Source: Wujia chipingensis
Lineage (GTDB): Bacteria > Bacillota > Clostridia > Lachnospirales > Lachnospiraceae
NCBI RefSeq assembly: GCF_014337155.1
Contig: NZ_CP060632.1
Location: 1,557,001-1,621,000 of the forward strand
Length of the DNA: 64,000 nucleotides
Reading direction: 5' to 3'
Made by a program: the position numbers and the translations under genes
In this document: piece after piece, positions 42,560 to 50,333 of the stretch
How positions within the stretch are numbered: position 1 is the first letter of the stretch
Layout: each line of letters starts with the position of its first letter
The notes under the pieces: model-generated
Databases searched by the model: none
Told to the model about the DNA's origin: nothing
What the model saw: the letters and a program-made list of their open reading frames with translations, nothing else

Positions 42560-45004
42560 CTATCCCTGATACCTTATTCTTTCAACCAGCGTTTCCTTTT
42601 TCAGATTACTGCTTAAAACGCAGGAAAGCACAATCTGCAACAGACCAACCAAAAAAATCATAATAAAAATTGGTACGATTGGAACATGATAGATATTTAT
42701 TCCAAATATTCCATTATGCTTTGCATAGGCAAAGAGTGCATAGCCAAGTGGCAGACCAACGACAAGTGCTACACATATGGTGCCAACCGTAAAAATCAGT
42801 CCCTGTAACTGCAGGCATAAATTTAATTGTTTATTTGTCATACCAACAGCCTGTAATATACCATATTCCTGCTTTTTTGTCGTAATATTCATGATCATGG
42901 TATTCGCCATATTCATAAACCCGATGAGTCCTACAATAGCCATAAACAGATAACAGCCAAGCTTCATCATGCGGGCTGCAAATTCTGCAGATTGTAACTG
43001 CGCATGATAAGTATCCATTTTTATATGCGAAGTATTAGAAATTAATGTATTCAGATTTTGTTCCACAGATGCCACATCTTTTTTATCACAGTCCACCCAC
43101 AGATAGCCATAGGCTGTTCCGCTCGGATTCATGGAACGGTATACGCCTTCCGGAATGACAAGATAAGTGTCCGCACTTACAAAGGATCCTGCAATCTTTC
43201 CCTGATAGGTATAGGTTCCACTTCCATTTTCAAAGTCAAATGCAATGGATTCACCCGGAGCATATCCATCTTGTTCCATCCACGTCGACCAGCCAAAGAA
43301 AATATCACCATTCTTTACTGCCTGCTCATAGTCCATAGAGCCAATATCCCCTTCTTGACGCATAAAATCAAAATCCTTTTTACTCACAATAGTAGCCGGA
43401 AATCTTGTTCCGTTCAGATTTACAGAGACAATCTCTCTCGTCATGACATCCGTTACTCCCGGAATGCTTTTGATTTCTTCAATCAGCGAATCATTCAATG
43501 GATCATCCGTCAGAATCGTATCCAGATTATTCTCAGGATATCTTTCATCATACTCAGCAGAATAGTCAAGCTGCAGTTCAAATTGTCCATGATTAACGGA
43601 AAGACGTGCTTCATGCTCCGTGTCAATATTTCCCACATAATTAGAGATAATCACAAACAATGTGCAGGAAAGCCCCATCGTAAGGATGGTACCAATGGTT
43701 CTTTTGGGATTACCCGTTACATTTGCCATTGCCATAGAAAACACGGTAACATTTTTTCTGCCATTTCGTTTTCCTTTTCTTTGTGTTTCTGCATTTTCTA
43801 AATACCGTGTTGCTTCGATAGGCGAAATCCGTGAAACAATTTTCATTGGTTTACGCAGCGCCAAAGCAACGGTAAGAAATGATACGAAAATACATAGAAG
43901 CATAACAGGCAGGGAAAACAGTGGCACCTGCTGGTTTTGAACACCCATAGAACCAGTTCCGGTTGATACAAGGTTCCCCTGTTCTACCAGCCAGTTAAAA
44001 CCGTATTTTGCAATCAGAAAGCCAAGAAGCAATCCAACCGGTATTGAAAAAATTGTCAAAAAAATGCCCTCTCTGAAGATCAGTTGTTTCATCTGCTTTT
44101 TTGTCGCTCCCAGAGCCTTGATTTTTCCATACTCCTGTATCTTGTTGACAATACCGACCTGAAAAATATTATAAATGACCACAACAGAGAAAAGTACAAT
44201 TGCAAGAATCAGCATTCCACATACCGCAATCGTTTCATAACTTGGCTGCAAGACCCATTGCAGATAGAAATCATTGATTATAACGTTTTTTTCTTCGATC
44301 CCACAAGATGCTGCAATCTGTTTTATAACCGGTTCAATATTATTCATAGATACATTTGCAGAATCATTTAAAGAAAAATAAATATTATACTGTCTGTCAT
44401 TCTCTGCGATATGCTCATCGTAAAACTCCTGTGACCCGAAAGCAACATAAGATGCCTCGATGGTATACTCATCCCGGTCATATAGGATTCCGCTGACAAC
44501 AAATTCTTCCGGCTTATATTCTGACCGCATCCCTGCACGGTAATCCAGTGTAACCGTATCTCCGACCTTTACATCATCATATCCCATTGCACGAAAAAAT
44601 GCTCTTCCTGCGGCAATTTCCTGCGTTCCCACCGGATACTTTCCTTCCTTTAACTCATATTCCCTATTATAGGGAAGCATTTTTCTTGCAGTCTCATCCA
44701 TGCAGACAAAACCACCGTTTTCGTTGCCTTTAATTATGCCTTCTGTACACATAATTCCTATTGCATCTATTTCTGCGCGGCGGCTTACTTCCTTTAACTG
44801 CGAGGCATCGGCTGCGACAAACAAACCATAATTGCTTCCATATGAGCCTGCCGCCTGACTTTTCTGTAAACGGATCATTCCATTTCCCACAGTACTGATA
44901 ATCACAAGCAGCATCGTAGTCAGACATATGGACATCATAATCAGTATACTTCTTGTCTTGTTCTTTTTGTCATTGCTATATGCAATCCTGCTTATTGTCT
45001 TCAT
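42560..45004 (-). CDS. ABC transporter permease, two FtsX domains
   Basis: Membrane subunit of a type VII (MacB/LolCDE-type) transporter, partner of the ATPase encoded just upstream. 814 residues: helix 1 (about 20-40), extracytoplasmic domain 1 (about 41-245), three helices with the first FtsX core (about 250-395), helix 5 (about 428-446), extracytoplasmic domain 2 (about 450-685), and three C-terminal helices with the second FtsX core. Such systems resist antimicrobial peptides or move lipoprotein-like substrates. The substrate is unknown. It overlaps the ATPase gene by 4 bases (ATGA). Confidence 0.9.
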   Translation of the reverse strand: MKTISRIAYSNDKKNKTRSILIMMSICLTTMLLVIISTVGNGMIRLQKSQAAGSYGSNYGLFVAADASQLKEVSRRAEIDAIGIMCTEGIIKGNENGGFVCMDETARKMLPYNREYELKEGKYPVGTQEIAAGRAFFRAMGYDDVKVGDTVTLDYRAGMRSEYKPEEFVVSGILYDRDEYTIEASYVAFGSQEFYDEHIAENDRQYNIYFSLNDSANVSMNNIEPVIKQIAASCGIEEKNVIINDFYLQWVLQPSYETIAVCGMLILAIVLFSVVVIYNIFQVGIVNKIQEYGKIKALGATKKQMKQLIFREGIFLTIFSIPVGLLLGFLIAKYGFNWLVEQGNLVSTGTGSMGVQNQQVPLFSLPVMLLCIFVSFLTVALALRKPMKIVSRISPIEATRYLENAETQRKGKRNGRKNVTVFSMAMANVTGNPKRTIGTILTMGLSCTLFVIISNYVGNIDTEHEARLSVNHGQFELQLDYSAEYDERYPENNLDTILTDDPLNDSLIEEIKSIPGVTDVMTREIVSVNLNGTRFPATIVSKKDFDFMRQEGDIGSMDYEQAVKNGDIFFGWSTWMEQDGYAPGESIAFDFENGSGTYTYQGKIAGSFVSADTYLVIPEGVYRSMNPSGTAYGYLWVDCDKKDVASVEQNLNTLISNTSHIKMDTYHAQLQSAEFAARMMKLGCYLFMAIVGLIGFMNMANTMIMNITTKKQEYGILQAVGMTNKQLNLCLQLQGLIFTVGTICVALVVGLPLGYALFAYAKHNGIFGINIYHVPIVPIFIMIFLVGLLQIVLSCVLSSNLKKETLVERIRYQG

Positions 45005-45675
45005 CTAAAATCCACCACCTGTCCATCCTCAATTACCAGAATACGATCAGCGACCTGTGCAATTTCGTCATCATGGGTAATCATTACAATTGTCTGTCCA
45101 TATTTTTTTGCTGTCATCTTAAGCAGGGCGATTACCTCATCACTGGTCTTAGAATCAAGATTTCCTGTCGGCTCATCTGCAAATATAATTTCCGGACGAT
45201 TCACCAGTGCTCTTGCAATTGCTACTCTCTGTTGCTGTCCTCCGGACAACTGATTTGGCAGATTGTAAATTCTCTTTTCAATTCCCAAAGTTGCAATGAT
45301 ATCATTTACATACGCTTCATCCACTTTTCTTCCATCCAGCCCCAGTGGCAGTACAATATTTTCCCAGACATTAATAGATGAAACCAGATTAAATGCCTGA
45401 AAAACAAATCCGATTTTTCTTCTGCGGAAAACAGCAAGGGCATCTTCCTTCATCCTGTATAAATCTTTCCCTGCTAAAGTAACACTGCCTTTTGTCGGGG
45501 TGTCTAGCCCTCCAAGCATATGAAGTAATGTACTTTTACCGGAACCTGACTTTCCAACAATTGCGACAAATTCTCCCTGTTCAATCTGAATGTCCACCTG
45601 ATTGACCGCTTTGACCTGATTCTCACCTGCGCCATAAAACTTACAAAGCTGCTTGGTTTCTAATATCACACTCAT
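45001..45675 (-). CDS. ABC transporter ATP-binding protein (MacB/LolD type)
   Basis: Cytoplasmic ATPase of the two-gene transporter. About 224 residues: Walker A VGKSGSGKSTLL, Q-loop FVFQAFNLV, signature LSGGQQQR, Walker B EIIFADEPTGNLD and switch His in MITHD. The LSGGQQQRVAIARAL motif and NLD ending are typical of the MacB/LolD branch. The frame opens at TTG 45693, but AGGAGG fixes the ATG at 45675. Confidence 0.95.
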   Translation of the reverse strand: MSVILETKQLCKFYGAGENQVKAVNQVDIQIEQGEFVAIVGKSGSGKSTLLHMLGGLDTPTKGSVTLAGKDLYRMKEDALAVFRRRKIGFVFQAFNLVSSINVWENIVLPLGLDGRKVDEAYVNDIIATLGIEKRIYNLPNQLSGGQQQRVAIARALVNRPEIIFADEPTGNLDSKTSDEVIALLKMTAKKYGQTIVMITHDDEIAQVADRILVIEDGQVVDFR

Positions 45676-45802
45676 GTGTTGCCTCCTTTTCAATTCTGTA
45701 AAGCGTACCTTTTCAGCACACTTTCTTTGCCTGTTTATATATCATTTTTCAACCTACATGCTGATTGTAGCAATATAATCTTTCATTTCACTTTCAAAAA
45801 GT

Positions 45803-45838
45803 GGGCAGAAGTCTTACAGAATTGTAAGATTTCTGCCC
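45803..45838 (-). terminator. Hairpin between kinase and ABC genes, also a response-regulator-type operator
   Basis: GGGCAGAAGTCTTACA (45803-45818) and TGTAAGATTTCTGCCC (45823-45838) pair as a 16-base stem with a four-base loop; on the minus strand ACTTTTTG follows, so it can terminate the kinase transcript. The centre is TTACA-N4-TGTAA (45814-45827), which matches the TNACA-N4-TGTAA site of BceR-type regulators exactly. Confidence 0.65.
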
Positions 45839-45847
45839 AATTAAAAT

Positions 45848-47092
45848 TTAACCAACATATGGTAATTGGATCACAAACGTACTTCCTTTTTTCTTTTTGC
45901 CGGAGGTTACCATGATCGTACCTCCGTGTTTTTCGATAATTTCTCTCGATAGAAAAAGTCCGATTCCTGTGCCATTCTCTTCCCTGACCTCCCTGGAACT
46001 TCCTCTGTAAAATCGTTGAAAAATTTTGTGATACTCATTCTGCGGAATACCAATTCCCTGATCCTCAATTTCCATTCTTACAAGATCGTTTCTTTTTTGT
46101 AACCGGATAAATATTTTTGAACCACCCGGACTGTACTTGACCGCATTATCCAGAACGTTGATAAAAGCTTCACCAAGCCATCTTTTATCCTGCATAACCA
46201 TGCATGTTTCCAGTTCTTTTGCATAGTCAAAAACGAATTCAATTTCTTTCTCATCCGCTTTTGGATAAGTACGGTTCACAGCAGATATGACAGTATCCAT
46301 AAGCGGAAGATTTTTCTTATTCATCTGAATCAGTCCAGTTTCCATCTTGGATATTTCAAGAAGCGACTGCAATAATGTCTCCACTCCATCCAGAGCACTC
46401 CGACAACGGATACGAAACTCCTCCTGTTCTGTGGCACTTAAGTCATTCTGCATCAACACACTAAAACATGTATCCAAAGCTGCAACCGGTGTCTTTAACT
46501 GGTGAGAGATATCAGAAACCATTTCTTTCGTGCTCTCTTTTTCCTCCCGTGCTTCTTCCTTTAGCAACTGAATATGATGTCCGATTGCTTCAAGCTGGTC
46601 ATTCAATTTTTCCAGTTCTGCCTGATTTTCCGTTTTCAGTAAATCATCAAATTTATTTTCACGGAATCTGATCATAATTTCTTCCAACTGGTCTAAAATT
46701 TTCTGATGACACGCATCTTCTTTTTTCTTCCAATAAAGTAAAAAAGTCAAAAAAAGCATGCATATCACAGTGCTTACAGCACCGGTCACCATAACCTGAT
46801 GCCGGAATTGCGAATAACATGCATTCCCTTTATTTCCCCAGTATCCATATTGCTCCAATAATCGCCTTCCCTGTTCGTTAGTTTCAATATCCTTATCCTT
46901 AAGCAATTCCGAAACAGCATCCAGCCCGGAAAATTCTTCCTTTGCAGCAATGTCTGTCATAAGATTCATTTTATATTTATAGTCTTCATAAAACACATAC
47001 GTAGTAAAGCAATTTAATATTGCAAACAATGCTATGACAGGCAATACCAGGGAAAGCACTACTGTGATCTTCTTGCGATATCTCTTTGTCAC
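45848..47092 (-). CDS. Sensor histidine kinase
   Basis: Two-component membrane kinase, about 414 residues. Membrane helix 1 (about 9-31), an extracytoplasmic sensor of about 70 residues, helix 2 (about 103-121), a coiled linker, HisKA with phospho-acceptor His about 197 (SDISHQLKTPVAALD), and HATPase with N box (NVLDNAVKYSP), G1 (DQGIGIP), F box (FQRFYRG) and G2 (GTGIGLFLS). The start is GTG at 47092, seven bases after AGGAGG, and overlaps the regulator stop as GTGA. The large sensor differs from BceS, which has almost none. Confidence 0.93.
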   Translation of the reverse strand: MTKRYRKKITVVLSLVLPVIALFAILNCFTTYVFYEDYKYKMNLMTDIAAKEEFSGLDAVSELLKDKDIETNEQGRRLLEQYGYWGNKGNACYSQFRHQVMVTGAVSTVICMLFLTFLLYWKKKEDACHQKILDQLEEIMIRFRENKFDDLLKTENQAELEKLNDQLEAIGHHIQLLKEEAREEKESTKEMVSDISHQLKTPVAALDTCFSVLMQNDLSATEQEEFRIRCRSALDGVETLLQSLLEISKMETGLIQMNKKNLPLMDTVISAVNRTYPKADEKEIEFVFDYAKELETCMVMQDKRWLGEAFINVLDNAVKYSPGGSKIFIRLQKRNDLVRMEIEDQGIGIPQNEYHKIFQRFYRGSSREVREENGTGIGLFLSREIIEKHGGTIMVTSGKKKKGSTFVIQLPYVG

Positions 47093-47778
47093 CGCCGTAC
47101 CTCCTGATTCCATATATACCCAAGACCTCTGATATTCTTTATATAGACCGGTGCAGCCGGATTGTCTTCAATTTTCTCACGGAGTCTTCTGATATTGACA
47201 GCGATTGTATTTTCATCCACAAAATCCCCTTCCAGGTCAAACACATTTTCCAATATTTGTGTTTTTGAAAGAATCTGTTTCGGATTCTGAAGAAAAAAAG
47301 TCAGCATTTTCAACTCCGTTTTTGTCAGACTGATTTCACGACTCTTTATCATGACTTTCATTTCTCCTGTGATAAATACGATATCTCCCGAAATCATCTT
47401 CCCGGCTTCCGTCTTCTCCTGTCTGCGACGGAAATGTGCTTCTATTTTCAAAAGAAGTACCGAAAGACTAAACGGCTTTGTAATATAATCATCTGCCCCT
47501 GCTTCATATCCCATAACCTGATCCATCTCCTGATCTAGTGCTGTAAGGCAAATAATGTATGTATTATAATTGCATCTCATCCACCTTACCAATTCCAGTC
47601 CATTCCCATCCGGAAGATTCACATCACAAATGGTAACATCCACATGATTATCACTTGCAATTCTTTTCGCTTTTTTCACTGATTCTGCTGAAAAAACCTC
47701 ATATCCGGATTTTTTCAGTGAAAATGTAATTCCACGATTTAAATTTTCATCATCTTCAACCACGAGTATACCTGGCAT
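47089..47778 (-). CDS. OmpR/PhoB-family response regulator
   Basis: 229 residues. Receiver domain 1-120 with acidic pair EDDE (8-11), phospho-acceptor Asp about 53 (DVTICDVNLPDGNG), and KPFSLSVLLLKIEAHFRR at the end. The C-terminal winged helix (about 130-225; TKTELKMLTFFLQNPKQILSKTQILENVF) binds DNA. Likely target: the ABC genes two steps downstream, through the TTACA-N4-TGTAA dyad. The ribosome site is AGAGGTG eight bases from the ATG. Confidence 0.94.
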   Translation of the reverse strand: MPGILVVEDDENLNRGITFSLKKSGYEVFSAESVKKAKRIASDNHVDVTICDVNLPDGNGLELVRWMRCNYNTYIICLTALDQEMDQVMGYEAGADDYITKPFSLSVLLLKIEAHFRRRQEKTEAGKMISGDIVFITGEMKVMIKSREISLTKTELKMLTFFLQNPKQILSKTQILENVFDLEGDFVDENTIAVNIRRLREKIEDNPAAPVYIKNIRGLGYIWNQEVRR

Positions 47779-47803
47779 AGCATATGCACCTCTCTTTATT
47801 AAC

Positions 47804-47832
47804 TATATATTTCCATCAGTAAGCTTCGTCTA
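47804..47832 (-). promoter_or_regulatory. Possible promoter of the response regulator/kinase pair
   Basis: -35 TAGACG (47827-47832), 17 bases, -10 TATATA (47804-47809), four of six matches in each box. It overlaps the stop of the GNAT remnant. Confidence 0.3.
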
Positions 47833-48000
47833 TTTGTGTTGCCATGTCATTACATAATCCTTTTCTCCGGTAGCCTCATCTAAGCCACTATGCTGAATCT
47901 CAAATCCTTCTCTCTTATAAAAGGATATTGCCCGTGCGTTCTTTTGGTATACGTTCAAGAGCAACTTATTCCTTTTATCCTTTGCATATTTCCTATGCAT
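47830..48000 (-). pseudogene. GNAT acetyltransferase, C-terminal remnant
   Basis: Only the last ~50 residues of a GNAT N-acetyltransferase are present: motif B region LNVYQKNARAISFYKREGF, then a short C-terminal strand (EKDYVMTWQHK). The acetyl-CoA-binding motif A is missing. The open frame extends to 48090, but that part lies antisense-free over the tail of the next gene in another frame and is not GNAT-like. It looks like a gene truncated at its 5' end by deletion or insertion. No usable ribosome site is seen before the ATG at 48000. Confidence 0.75.
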
Positions 48001-48010
48001 GTTTTCCGTT

Positions 48011-48946
48011 TCAAAACTCTTCGTCTTCATCGATTTCTTCATCCGGTTGAATCTCACAAACAAATTCAATATTTCTTTTGCCGAATACATCTGTCAGATA
48101 AGTAATCTCTTCTTCATTCATTGTAAAAAATGACCATTCATTCTCGCTGACAGTTATTTTCTCCTGTTCTGTTGTCGTCACCTCCAAGGTGATAACACTC
48201 AAACTCCCCTTCCCTGTTTCGAACAGTCTTATCATTTGTACCTTTGCCAGATCCAGCGCAGTCAACTTTCCACCATATACAGATACAAGAAAGCTCTTTG
48301 TCAAATATATTCTAAAATCATTAAACCAGAGAGCTTCCGGCTGATTACATTCTTCGTCAATCTGCTCTGCCAATGGATGTCTGTATTTTTTTATCGCACG
48401 CACCTGTATGAATACCATCGAAATTCCAATCAATATTAAGATGCCGCCGATATCCAGATTCACAAAATATCCTTCCTTGAGTATTTTTCCATAGGTAAGC
48501 TTCGTCATACGTATAGCAATAAATTTGTGATTGATATACGCACTTACGATTGTTTTTACATTCTCATCAATCACAACTTTCGTCATGCCTTCCACTCTTG
48601 CCGTACCGTTCTCTTCCACTCTCTGCTTCAAATCTACGAACTGTTCCGGTTGCATCTCTACAATATAGCTTTCCTCAGCGGTTGTTACAAGGTAATATCC
48701 TTCATATTTATTTTCCGCCAACTTCTCCGGTACCCGGATAATATCAATATATGCTGTCTGATTCGCAGGATTGGATTCTTCCTGTAATACCAGTTCAAAT
48801 GGTCGGACATAATCCATCTTTCTCTTTGTCTGAATCATTCCAAATCCCACCAATAATATTCCTATCACTAAGAGGATCATTCCAATTGTCCGCCCTATTT
48901 GATTTAATTTGTATTCTTCTTTTATATGCTTATTCGTATATTTCAT
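48011..48946 (-). CDS. Membrane protein of unknown function (two helices)
   Basis: 311 residues: a membrane helix (about 18-38), an extracytoplasmic domain (about 39-165), a second helix (about 168-184) and a cytoplasmic domain (about 190-311) with a very acidic tail (PDEEIDEDEEF). AGGAGG lies nine bases before the ATG. Similar proteins occur in Lachnospiraceae accessory regions (possibly DUF6709-like); I cannot name the family with confidence. Confidence 0.7.
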   Translation of the reverse strand: MKYTNKHIKEEYKLNQIGRTIGMILLVIGILLVGFGMIQTKRKMDYVRPFELVLQEESNPANQTAYIDIIRVPEKLAENKYEGYYLVTTAEESYIVEMQPEQFVDLKQRVEENGTARVEGMTKVVIDENVKTIVSAYINHKFIAIRMTKLTYGKILKEGYFVNLDIGGILILIGISMVFIQVRAIKKYRHPLAEQIDEECNQPEALWFNDFRIYLTKSFLVSVYGGKLTALDLAKVQMIRLFETGKGSLSVITLEVTTTEQEKITVSENEWSFFTMNEEEITYLTDVFGKRNIEFVCEIQPDEEIDEDEEF

Positions 48947-48993
48947 GTCATGTATCCTCCTACACTTGATTTTTCAGTCCGGCAAAACGGAAT

Positions 48994-49028
48994 TATAAAT
49001 ACTTCATATATTGTCGCTCCTTCAAACT
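48994..49028. repeat. Duplicate of the alpha/beta-hydrolase gene start
   Basis: About 34 bases resemble the ribosome site and first codons of the hydrolase at 41711-41744 (shared GAAGGAG, AATATATGAAGTAT, TATA on the minus strand; roughly 30 of 34 identical by eye). Here the reading frame stops after four codons, so it is a stub. Confidence 0.45.
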
Positions 49029-49121
49029 TCGATTGTTAAACTTAATTCATTTATTATACCTTATATCGGCAGCTTTGCATACCCATATCTTATGTCATAT
49101 TTCTGCGATACAAAAGAACTA

Positions 49122-49162
49122 ATTTATGAAAACGTGCGACAGTGTTGCGCGTTTTCATAAAT
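49122..49162 (-). terminator. Long hairpin after dprA
   Basis: ATTTATGAAAACG (49122-49134) pairs with CGTTTTCATAAAT (49150-49162), and the inner bases extend the stem with G-U pairs. On the minus strand it is followed by TAGTTCTTTTG, a weak T-tract. It lies 29 bases past the dprA stop. Confidence 0.65.
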
Positions 49163-49190
49163 CTAGCATATTAAATACAGCTATCATTCT

Positions 49191-50333
49191 TCATAAACTC
49201 CATATATAATACCCTCGCAACGGCTGCTTGATCACGTTTCGCCGTTCCAGTTCATACAGCACACTGATTGTCGTCGATACACCGAGTCTTGCCTGTGCGA
49301 TCACATCATCCACATGCACGGGATCCAAGCCTAGAAGGTCATATACGGTCCGTTCTGAGGCTGTCAGGTTATCCCGCATTTCACATTGTTTTTCAGCACT
49401 ACCGGATGCAGTACCGCTAACATCATCCATATTCAGGCGTTCCTCTCCCCACAGATCAAGCAGGATATCCTTCGGTCTTGTCACGCACATGGCGCCCAAC
49501 TGGATCAAATGATTTGTACCCTCACTGAATGCATCTAATACTCTGCCCGGCAGAGCGTACACCTGTTTTCCCTGATCAAGTGCCAGATCTGCTGTAATCA
49601 GAGAACCGCTTTTCTTCTTGGCACAGGATACTAAAACACCATCCGACAGTCCGCTAATGATCCGGTTTCTGAGTGGGAACTGAAACGCAAGCGGCGGTAC
49701 ATCCAGACAATATTCGGACAGAATCAATCCCCGTTCTTCAATCTGCGCGAATAATTCGATATTCTCGCGCGGATATGTGACATTGATCCCGCAGCCAAGC
49801 ACTGCAATCGTATAGCCACCTGCTTCCAGACAGCCGCGATGTGCCTGACCATCGATACCCCTGGCCAGTCCACTCACAATCTGGATTCCCGCCTTCGCAA
49901 GCTCCCTCGCAAAGATACGTGTCGTTTCTTTACAGTATGTATCTGCATTGCGTGCACCCACAATCGCAACCGACTGATTATAATAATTGATGCTCTCCCG
50001 AATTTTGCCACGCGCAAATAAAATCTCCGGTTTATCGTAGATATTTGTAAGCTTCTCCGGGTATAACGGATGCCCCGGATATAAGATCCGGATGTTTCGT
50101 TCCTTTAATCGTCCGTATACTTCATCCAGATAATTTGTATTTTTGCGAAGTAAAAGCGTCTGATATTCCGCCGGTTCAAATTGCTTCGCCAGCTCCTTCT
50201 CAAGCTCCGGTACCGATTGCTCCATAGCCTGCTCGGCCGTACCGTACCGTAGAATCAGATAATATTTTACTTTTGATGATATCTCATGATTTCCATATAG
50301 CCAAAGCCTTGCCATCTCACTTCTAGTTTCCAT
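49191..50333 (-). CDS. dprA: DNA processing protein DprA (Smf)
   Basis: Loads RecA on incoming single-stranded DNA during transformation. About 380 residues: N-terminal helical SAM-like part (1-95), Rossmann-like core (about 100-300; VAIVGARNADTY, GLARGIDGQAHRG, VLGCGINVTYP, FPLRNRIISGLS) and a C-terminal winged-helix (about 320-380). ATG at 50333, after AAGGGGG, gives the normal length; the frame extends to 50441 inside comM. It overlaps the comM stop by 11 bases. Confidence 0.96.
   Translation of the reverse strand: METRSEMARLWLYGNHEISSKVKYYLILRYGTAEQAMEQSVPELEKELAKQFEPAEYQTLLLRKNTNYLDEVYGRLKERNIRILYPGHPLYPEKLTNIYDKPEILFARGKIRESINYYNQSVAIVGARNADTYCKETTRIFARELAKAGIQIVSGLARGIDGQAHRGCLEAGGYTIAVLGCGINVTYPRENIELFAQIEERGLILSEYCLDVPPLAFQFPLRNRIISGLSDGVLVSCAKKKSGSLITADLALDQGKQVYALPGRVLDAFSEGTNHLIQLGAMCVTRPKDILLDLWGEERLNMDDVSGTASGSAEKQCEMRDNLTASERTVYDLLGLDPVHVDDVIAQARLGVSTTISVLYELERRNVIKQPLRGYYIWSL

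Noticed and set aside
47830-48090. 86-codon frame as an intact gene
   Set aside because: The first 30 codons overlap the end of the previous gene in another frame and do not resemble any GNAT N-terminus; treated as a truncated remnant.
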